NCBI RefSeq assembly: GCF_932276165.1
Contig: NC_064004.1
Span: forward strand, 4,784,001 to 4,848,000
DNA from: Plutella xylostella
Taxonomy: Eukaryota; Arthropoda; Insecta; Lepidoptera; Plutellidae
DNA: 64,000 nt
Reading direction: 5' to 3'
Part shown: piece after piece, positions 58,901 to 64,000 of the stretch
Layout: each line of letters begins with the position of its first letter
Numbering within the stretch: the stretch's first letter is position 1
Position numbers and translations under genes: made by a program
The notes under the pieces: model-generated
The model's database searches: none
Told to the model about the DNA's origin: nothing
Seen by the model: only the letters and a program-made list of their open reading frames with translations

Positions 58901-60570
58901 TGTAAAAAATATCGGCTCAAATTCAGAACCCTTGGCATAGCAGTCTGAGCCACTGCGCCATCTGTACATGTACAGTCACACAGACGCATATTATAATAAG
59001 TTTGCAACACCCTTCATTGTACAGTTCGGTCTAAACAACTTGAATATTTATGAAGTTGGCTGTGATAAAACTTTTGTACTTTGTCAAACCAACATATCGC
59101 CTATTGATTCTTTAAAAAAATTACAGTTGGTTACTTTGACAAAGTACATAAGTGTAATCGCAGCCAAATTCAGGAACATTGTAGTTGTTTGGACCGAACT
59201 GTACAGTGTAAATACTACATATTTACTATTTTGCTAATGAATACTCCGTCCCCTACCAGATGATACCTATGACGACCGAATGGCGTAGTGGTTAGTGACC
59301 CTGACTACTGAGCCGAAGGTCCCGGGTTCGATTCCCGGCTGGGGCAGATATTTGTTTAAACACAGATATTTGTTCTCGGGTCTTGGGTGTTGATATTTAT
59401 ATTTAGTATCTATCTATCTATGTATTTGTGTAGATATATCAGCTGTCCGACACCCATAACACAGGTTCTGCCTAGCTTGGGGTCGGATGGCCGTGTGTGA
59501 GATGTCCCCACATATTTATATTTATATTTATTTATATTTACCAGATACACATTCGACCAGCGCATCAAGATGAGCACAACACCGCCACTGTCAGCCGAAC
59601 AGAAAGAGAAACTCTTCACCGCGCTCCCGACGCCTACCCTCACTATAGTAGCGGAGACCTCGCTTCAATATGGTTATTATGACAAGACTCCGTTTGCGCT
59701 GGATGAAGCCGCATATCCCGCTAAAAATTACAGGTGGGTATAAAAGTTAAACGTATTTAATTGGCCGCCATCTTGGAGGCACCACCTCTGCTATCCCGCC
59801 ATGCAGGATTCAGAATTAAGAAACCACAAGTTAGATTCTGGAGGCACAGATATAATTCCCAGTGCTGAGATAACATTTATTTCAAGTAATTTAGAGGGCA
59901 GATACATCTGAATACTTGAGGTAATCTCCGTACCTCCAGATCCGATGTATAAAGTCGAACAGAAAGAAAAACTCTTCACTGCGATGCCGACGCCGACACT
60001 CACTATAGTAGCAGAAACCTCGCTTCAATATGGTTATTATGATAAGACCCCGTTTGCGCTGGATGAAGCCGCGTATCCCGCTAAAAACTACAGGTGAAAA
60101 CTCTATTTTTATTTATTTTTTAGAGATAGAGAGGAAATAGTGAATTTAACTTAGCAAGGCGTTTAATTACGGCTTATTATAAAGTAGGTAACTATCCCGC
60201 CATTTTGGTTGCGCCGCCATTTTGAATTCGTGCCACCATTTTAAGACACATTAGACCACAAGCTATCTAGGTTAATTTCCAGTGACGAAAAACGTTTATC
60301 TCGGTTTAGCAGCTGATATATTTCAATACTTGAAATCCACTCCGTGAAAAGACGACTAGATGGAGAAGCTATTCACTGCGTATGTTTTTAGTCTGATTAA
60401 TTACGTGACGTTCAATAAAGAAATATTAATATTCTATTGTATCTCCCAGGGTACGCAAGGTGGCGGGCAACCACGACGTGCACGTGTCGTACCCGGAGCG
60501 GCTCGCCACGTACGTGCACCAGTTCCTGCTGTACGGGCTGGACGGACTCGATAACAAGGCTAAATTATGA
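49956..60570 (+). CDS. Serine hydrolase-like protein D, peroxisomal signal
   Basis: Eight exons: 49956-50010, 50639-50755, 56792-56944, 57723-57825, 58241-58328, 58616-58713, 59545-59733, 60450-60570. Phases 1,1,1,2,0,2,2; 307 residues. Starts MSLNEKEWFIEAPWGRLS. The oxyanion loop is LLVHGRVDSAATF. The nucleophile elbow is YVGHSLGTLLG, the full GxSxG form (Ser103). Histidine is in VAGNHDVHVSYP. Ends DNKAKL; AKL is an accepted variant of the peroxisomal signal. GC-rich coding exons contrast with A-C. The second intron lies 13 codons earlier than in A and B and has grown to 6 kb by transposon insertion. Three further introns are unique to D (after the lid SW, after TKEK, before VRKVAG), and the A/B intron after NYKR is absent. 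Intron 7 contains a broken copy of exon 7. Confidence 0.92.
50340..50527 (-). mobile_element. SINE-like repeat, tRNA-like start
   Basis: The minus strand begins AGCGGTGGTAGCTCAGTCGG, box A-like, then GTAAGCACCCGCTTC, and ends in a CTATTC-type tail. It matches 34874-35085. In hydrolase D intron 1, ending 112 bp before exon 2. Confidence 0.68.
51755..52150. repeat. Tandem array of about 78-bp units with palindromic core
   Basis: Five to six units, each with AGAAAGGACTCAAAC then a GTCTGAGTCGTTTTAGAG half, forming a GACTCA...TGAGTC stem. Units around 51,890-52,080 are closest to each other. The box AGAAAGGACTCAA is also part of the terminal inverted repeat, tying the array to the element. Confidence 0.85.
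52150..52415 (-). mobile_element. LINE ORF2 relic
   Basis: The minus strand reads LPTLTYGADTWTMTNETVHR then VPQRAIERAMLSISLR, with later breaks: the same protein region as 27345-27768 but an older copy. Degenerate sequence at 52,530-53,090 may be another part of a LINE. Confidence 0.7.
53135..53400 (+). mobile_element. tRNA-derived SINE
   Basis: Complete head with box A (TGGCGTAGTGGTTAGTGACC) and box B (GGTTCGATTCC), then the ATCAGCTGTCCGACACCCAT body and a CCCCACATATTTATTTA tail. Almost identical to 59268-59538. Confidence 0.9.
53690..53905 (+). repeat. Full CGTGATGATG-family repeat
   Basis: From GTCGTTAAGCCTAGTCAGAG to GACGGGTCGTGATGATGG, as complete as the copy at 7556-7778. Confidence 0.8.
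53987..54028. repeat. Perfect 18-bp-arm hairpin
   Basis: ACCATACGATCGCTGAAA, six-base loop, then its exact complement. Confidence 0.85.
54972..56050. repeat. Degenerate fold-back region of short ATGCGAAAYGAG-like boxes
   Basis: Between about 55,205 and 55,975, the left side repeats boxes such as TCATCTCGCATAA, CATTTCGCATAACTCG and GGCATAAGGCTCGTTTCG. The right side repeats their complements (TTATGCGAAAAAAC, AAACGAGATTTATGCC). The centre holds a TGCGATGACGAGCAAAGCG segment also seen at 27,130. Bases 55,095-55,200 are a GAATAGAATAGAAT-preceded LINE or SINE tail. In hydrolase D intron 2. Confidence 0.55.
56055..56565 (-). mobile_element. Jockey-like LINE ORF2 C-terminal fragment
   Basis: A minus-strand frame (56060-56335) reads LTLPSLYIYEVAVFVKSN, then HEHKLCAFSRRTALLHNSIF and KIFNHLPQDIRE. 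Upstream in frame is FRLKQTDTCKPHFTKLK, and around 56,440 a Y-G-I-I-F-W-G-N-S motif. Typical jockey-type C-terminus. Confidence 0.8.
56624..56768. repeat. CACAATGTCTGG-family MITE
   Basis: TTAGGGTCTGTTTCACAATG and its complement CATTGTGAAACAAGCCCTTA, with ACATGCTGTCACT inside. It ends 23 bp before hydrolase D exon 3. Confidence 0.87.
57098..57228 (-). mobile_element. LINE 3' end fragment
   Basis: TCATCATCATCTCAGCCATA, then GGACGTCCACTGCTGGACAT, matching the 3' end of the 27345-27768 element. In hydrolase D intron 3. Confidence 0.75.
57262..57510. repeat. Second TACACTCACGTGCAA element
   Basis: The left end and interior match 17322-17562; the right terminal repeat is lost after TTTTTCATTGTA. 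Confidence 0.75.
57848..57958. repeat. AGCACGGGGCGC-family MITE
   Basis: The right end GCGTCTTGCGCCCCGTGTTAGGC is typical and the left arm is partly lost. It begins about 22 bp after the exon 4 donor of hydrolase D. Confidence 0.7.
59019..59214. repeat. Fold-back MITE, TGTACAGTTCGGTC ends
   Basis: TGTACAGTTCGGTCTAAACA pairs with TGTTTGGACCGAACTGTACA (one mismatch), with TTTTGTACTTTGTCAAA and its complement inside. In hydrolase D intron 6. Confidence 0.85.
59268..59538 (+). mobile_element. tRNA-derived SINE abutting the exon 7 acceptor of hydrolase D
   Basis: Head GACGACCGAATGGCGTAGTG, box B, body and a TTTATATTTATATTTATTTA tail. The acceptor TTACCAG at 59538-59544 follows the tail at once, so the tail now supplies the pyrimidine-rich tract. 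TACCAGAT occurs on both sides (59254-59261 and 59539-59546). Confidence 0.88.
59954..60093 (+). pseudogene. Partial duplicate of hydrolase D exon 7
   Basis: Encodes VEQKEKLFTAMPTPTLTIV and continues to the same PAKNYR end and donor as exon 7 (59545-59733), with about 12 differences over 135 bases. The 5' third of the exon is missing. The nearest upstream AG (59938-59939) would give a stop within four codons, so it cannot replace exon 7 as it stands. The offset between copies is 360 bp. It is a relic of a tandem duplication within intron 7. Confidence 0.85.
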
Positions 60571-60585
60571 TGCGCCACGCGTTTC

Positions 60586-60818
60586 AAAGGACAAAACTTC
60601 TGCAGGAGAAATTTCTGCAGTATGAAATGAAATGTATGTCACGTTCAAGAGCACATACAGATACATAAGCGTAACGTAAACGGATCGTCGTTCACGAGCT
60701 TGAGTTCTACTGGTTGATAGAAGAAAAAGAGGCGATCCGTTTACGTTACGCTTATATGTGCTGTGACCTTAAATATGACGTAAATTTCATTTTCTACTGC
60801 AGAAGGTTTGTGATTGAA
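60586..60818. repeat. Fold-back MITE directly after the hydrolase D stop
   Basis: AAACTTCTGCAGGAGAAATT at the left and AATTTCATTTTCTACTGCAGAAGGTTT at the right. Inner GCGTAACGTAAACGGATCG pairs with CGATCCGTTTACGTTACGC. It starts 15 bp after the TGA, so it is probably in the 3' UTR. Confidence 0.85.
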
Positions 60819-60844
60819 GATTGTTTGTAGATTCATACTAGAGG

Positions 60845-60990
60845 TAAGCGTCAACCTATCGGTATCGTATGCATCGCACCAACCGCATTGTCATAAATTT
60901 ATGGAGAAACGGCGTCGGTTATGCTGATGACGTGGACGCACTTTGTGTGAATACTTAATGCGATGTCTATATGTAGAAGGACGCTTACTA
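60845..60990. repeat. GGTAAGCGTC fold-back MITE
   Basis: GGTAAGCGTCAACCTATCGG to GAAGGACGCTTAC; GTGGACGCACTTTGTGTGAAT is shared with 19505-19692. Confidence 0.68.
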
Positions 60991-61204
60991 TAGATAATTG
61001 TTTATATTTGCATTTAAGTATCTCACTAAGTTATGTTATAATAACTCTAAGTTCCAAAGTTTTGAACAAGGAACCCATAGGCTGATGGTTTGTTTAGGTA
61101 GGTAGTACACTAGGTATTATGAATTATGAAGATAAATGTGACTTTTGGTGCTGGTGAATTAAGTAGGTAGTTAGTTAGGTTATTGTGCAGGTACTTAATT
61201 TTTT

Positions 61205-61210
61205 AATAAA
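61205..61210 (+). terminator. Candidate polyadenylation signal of hydrolase D
   Basis: First AATAAA after the stop, 635 bp downstream and beyond two MITEs. If used, the 3' UTR contains both. Confidence 0.4.
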
Positions 61211-62359
61211 TTTTTATTACTGTTACCAAAAAATTTCTTTTATTTTCATCCTTTTTTCGTTTGAACCCACTTCTTTGTAAACAGTGCATACCTAATATGC
61301 AAACTATGCCTCTTCATTAGGTAAATACCTACAGAGAAAATTGCCATACCATTACCATAGGTAAATATAAATGAATGTTCCCTGCCACGGAAGAGCGTGC
61401 TGAGATTATATCTGAATAGCGAATGTAAACACGAAGTAGAAAATCATCCGTTGTGATCTAACTGCAACGGACTCACTTTGGTCTGCAACCGATGCCGTAA
61501 GAAACGCCTTGCCGCCTAGTACTTTTTTTGTAGGACTATACATTCTACTATGATGATGATTATGACCACTTACATAACTTCAAATCATCTCCTAAGCAAC
61601 ACGGCCGTACATAACTTTACCACAGAATAATATCAATCACATGTCACTTTTCACTCATATGTCAATGTCATTATGTAAGTTGTCATCGTCATGTGAAATG
61701 AAAACAAAAAGTCTGTTTCAGGTTTTAACTGTGTAAATAGTCTAAAATAACCGTAACGACTGCTTTCCAATACTGTGAGCATTGGTCACGTGACTCTGGC
61801 CCAGTTAGCCGTGTTAGTCACACACGGCAAAGAGCCATTCAACCAAAATTGAACAAAAAGTCGGAAAAGTTATTTTTAATTTTAATTAAATAGAATCTGA
61901 TTGTGATTAAAATAAATGTGGTAAGTAAATGAATCGAGTACGAAAAGTTACGGTTGAACTGCCTTTTTACCTACTTTATCAATAGTAGACGAAGTACACA
62001 ACACAAAATATATGAACTATTAAAATGACTAACTAATCATTGAGAGTTTTGATAAAACTAATAAGAAGTGTTTATGCCAATGCTTGGCCCTGAAACACCC
62101 AGTTAATAAGCAGTAAAAATAACACCTTTTTATAGAAGATTTCGCAATCGACACCGGCGGCAGAGGTTAGTAAATATTCACTTAGGAATGCCATTCAATA
62201 TTTTCATGAATTTATCAAATGTTGGTCCGTATTAGTCATACCGGGCGGTAAATATAGTTGCGAAGACCCCCACGACACATGAAAACAAAGAAGAAAAGGA
62301 GAGCAATTGCTTCATGGAACTTGATGAAACTAGAGTTAATTTAATAAATAATATAAATA
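61211..62359. other. Intergenic; possible promoter and 5' exons of the next gene
   Basis: AT-rich. A donor-like GTAAGT at 61,931 and a short acceptor-donor pair around 62136-62165 could belong to a 5' UTR, but no consistent reading frame joins them to the exon at 62742. Confidence 0.3.
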
Positions 62360-62600
62360 TAAACACTCTAACCTTGTACTAATGTACTCCTTTGCGGGGT
62401 AGGCAGAGGTGCATTACTGCACCCACTTTTCGCCAGTGTTTATGTTAGTCCCAATGTAATAGGGGGCGGGCCTATTGCCATTTCACAGACACATCCAAGA
62501 CCTGAGAACAAATATCTGTGTTTAAACAAATATCTGCCCCAGCCGGGAATCGAACCCGGGACCTTCGGCTCAGTAGTCAGGGTCATTAACCACTACGAAA
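62358..62600 (-). mobile_element. tRNA-derived SINE
   Basis: Body CCCTTTGCGGGGTAGGC-type, box B and box A partly kept (GGTTAATGACCC on the minus strand). Its head end is truncated by other sequence at 62,600. Confidence 0.85.
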
Positions 62601-62741
62601 CACCAAAAAGCGCTCTGTCTATTGGAAATGAAATTTTACATTCAAGGTATTAGGAGGTAGGTTCTAAAACTTGGAATTAGCACAAAAACAACTTATTGAA
62701 CCTAAATGTAGAAATGCAGTATTCTTTTTTTTACTTTCCAG

Positions 62742-63758
62742 ATGGCGTTGTTTATGAAACAGGACTTCTCGCCCCCAATCCTTTCAAGAAAATGGATAGC
62801 CATTAAACTTAGGCCTAATGTGGTGAGAAATTAGTTTTATACTTTGTAAAATATAGCAAGAGTTCTATGAGGTTTAATTGACCGATGATAGATAAGTTTG
62901 TCAGCACTATAGGTCTATAATAATATCACTATCTATATGTAAAATTTATTTGTATATGTCGCAGGCAACTAGTTTAATCTCCTGTTTGATTGAACCACTA
63001 GCCCGTTCATTGGATGGCGCTATTCAGTTGTATGACTAAAGGACAACTCGTCAAGTCGTTGATTGTAACGTTCGACGTCTTGACTGAACGTCATTCAGCG
63101 AAGTCGTTGAATGGGATATAGTATAGCAACTTTGTAATGTCTGGTTAGGGTGAACATCACCAGGGAAGAGTCAACATAAAGACTATGTTACAAAGCTCTT
63201 ATCTCACAAATTAACTAAACAATAACAATAAACGTACCTTCATATTGTTGTTCATAATTATCCAGTTTCGCCACTTTTTTTTCTTTGAAACTATCCGTTC
63301 GCGGCGTAATAATAGGTAAATCCATGTTGTCACACTATTTTAACACAAATAACGCACTTTAAAGCATATTTATTTGCAAAAAACTAACAATATAGGTGCT
63401 TTTTGTGTCAGCTGTTAGCTGTTAGACGCCATATTTGTTTTATTCACCACCTTACTGATTTTAAGTCAGCTAACTAGTTGGACGTTTTGTGACGCTTGTA
63501 CAATCAACGTTCGGCCTAGTCATACAACTGAACAGCGCCATCCAATGAACGGGCTAGTGGTTCAATCAAACAGGAGATTAAACCAGTTGCCTGCGACATA
63601 TACATGACTGTTTCTTGCCCAAGTTAATTAAGTACATTATTGGCCTACTGTCAAATATAACAAAAGTATATTTTTGAATATTTCAGCTACTTCACAGTAC
63701 ACAGCACATTGTGGACATCTTGGAAAGTGGTCTACTCTTCAGAGAAGATAGCATAGAG
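62742..63758 (+). CDS. Start of an unrecognised gene continuing past the window (partial)
   Basis: Two exon candidates join in phase 0: 62742-62822 (acceptor TTTCCAG, ATG at its first base, donor GTGAGA) and 63687-63758 (acceptor TTTCAG, donor GTAAGA). The joined frame is 51 codons: MALFMKQDFSPPILSRKWIA, IKLRPNV, then LLHSTQHIVDILESGLLFRE and DSIE. The end is at a donor, so it must continue beyond 64,000 or in an exon not seen. Starting at the first base after an acceptor is unusual but possible with a non-coding first exon. Both exons look protein-like, with no simple sequence. I do not recognise the family. Confidence 0.5.
62957..63598. mobile_element. 0.64-kb inverted-repeat element, TGTCGCAGGCAACT ends
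   Basis: Left arm 62957-63038 and right arm 63517-63598 are inverted copies with only a few mismatches (ends TGTCGCAGGCAACT; inner ATGGCGCTATTCAG and GTATGACTA). TATA flanks both sides (62953-62956, 63599-63602), a likely target duplication. The interior is single-copy-looking and contains the minus-strand exon-like sequence at 63238-63325. It lies between the two exons of the plus-strand gene. Confidence 0.75.
63238..63325 (-). CDS. Exon-like sequence inside the inverted-repeat element
   Basis: On the minus strand, ATG at 63325 opens 29 codons (MDLPIITPRTDSFKEKKVAK, then LDNYEQQYE) to a consensus donor GTACGT, phase 1. The upstream minus-strand sequence has a GACGCCATATTTG stretch. No partner exon was found toward lower coordinates. 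It could be the 5' exon of a gene carried by, or captured in, the element, or chance. Confidence 0.35.
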
Positions 63759-64000
63759 GTAAGATTGTGCACAATTTTATCACTCCTAGTTATAAACTAT
63801 CACACTAAGTTGAATATGTATATTATAAATAAAAATATGATTAATTATAGGTTTTGTCAATGTCTAATTTCAAAAAGGACCAGGCCATTGTTAAGAGATT
63901 TTGTTAGCCTAACCTAAGGTAGGATTATTACTGAACTGTTCCCGATAAAAACTATCCAAATCCTTATACATCTGTCAAATACCTGCATGACTCTGGAAAT
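63759..64000. other. Probable intron of the partial gene
   Basis: AT-rich sequence with no exon or repeat recognised. Confidence 0.4.

Noticed and set aside
62136..62165. 30-base exon that could join to an alternative frame of the exon at 62742
   Set aside because: The joined frame stops after 21 more codons and no first exon with the needed phase was found.

Overview
The window reads as nuclear DNA of a moth or butterfly (Lepidoptera). It is AT-rich, its genes are split by GT-AG introns, and it is packed with lepidopteran-style repeats: tRNA-headed SINEs, decayed non-LTR retrotransposon 3' ends, many palindromic MITE-like elements, and TAGGTACCTA-type simple sequence. All products were read by joining exons by eye at splice sites with checked phase. 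No database search was possible.

Layout. (1) 0.4-5.1 kb, + strand: the last five exons of a charged, helix-rich protein I do not recognise. Its first visible exon has seeded an array of six or more decayed copies in the following intron. (2) 5.1-24.9 kb: no secure gene. It holds SINEs, LINE relics, fold-back elements and one possible isolated first exon at 7436-7525 behind an E2F-like site. (3) 24.96-32.0 kb, + strand: a complete three-exon homeobox gene of the Not (notochord homeobox) family, 225 residues, with an eh1 repressor motif. Its 5.8-kb first intron is full of repeats, including a 21-bp minisatellite. (4) 36.06-39.42 kb, + strand: a three-exon gene for a 122-residue protein of unknown function ending in SKL. 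(5) 40.18-60.57 kb, + strand: four complete tandem paralogues (A-D; 311, 307, 308 and 307 residues) of the serine hydrolase-like (SERHL/kraken-type) alpha/beta-hydrolase family. All keep the HG loop, the nucleophile serine and a C-terminal histidine motif, and end in SKL or AKL, a type 1 peroxisomal targeting signal. (6) 61-64 kb: two phase-matched exons of a probable + strand gene running off the window. Its intron holds a 0.64-kb inverted-repeat element that itself contains a minus-strand exon-like sequence.

Together, the most coherent unit is the 36-60.6 kb block: five consecutive same-strand genes whose products all end in a peroxisomal-type tripeptide. The hydrolases were made by tandem duplication and have since diverged in intron position, in the nucleophile elbow (GxSxG changed to GxSxA-like in B and C), and in repeat load. 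Gene D has a 6-kb intron containing a 3.4-kb terminal-inverted-repeat element I cannot classify, a SINE abutting the 3' splice site of exon 7, and a broken second copy of that exon. The Not gene is a separate developmental regulator that happens to lie next door.
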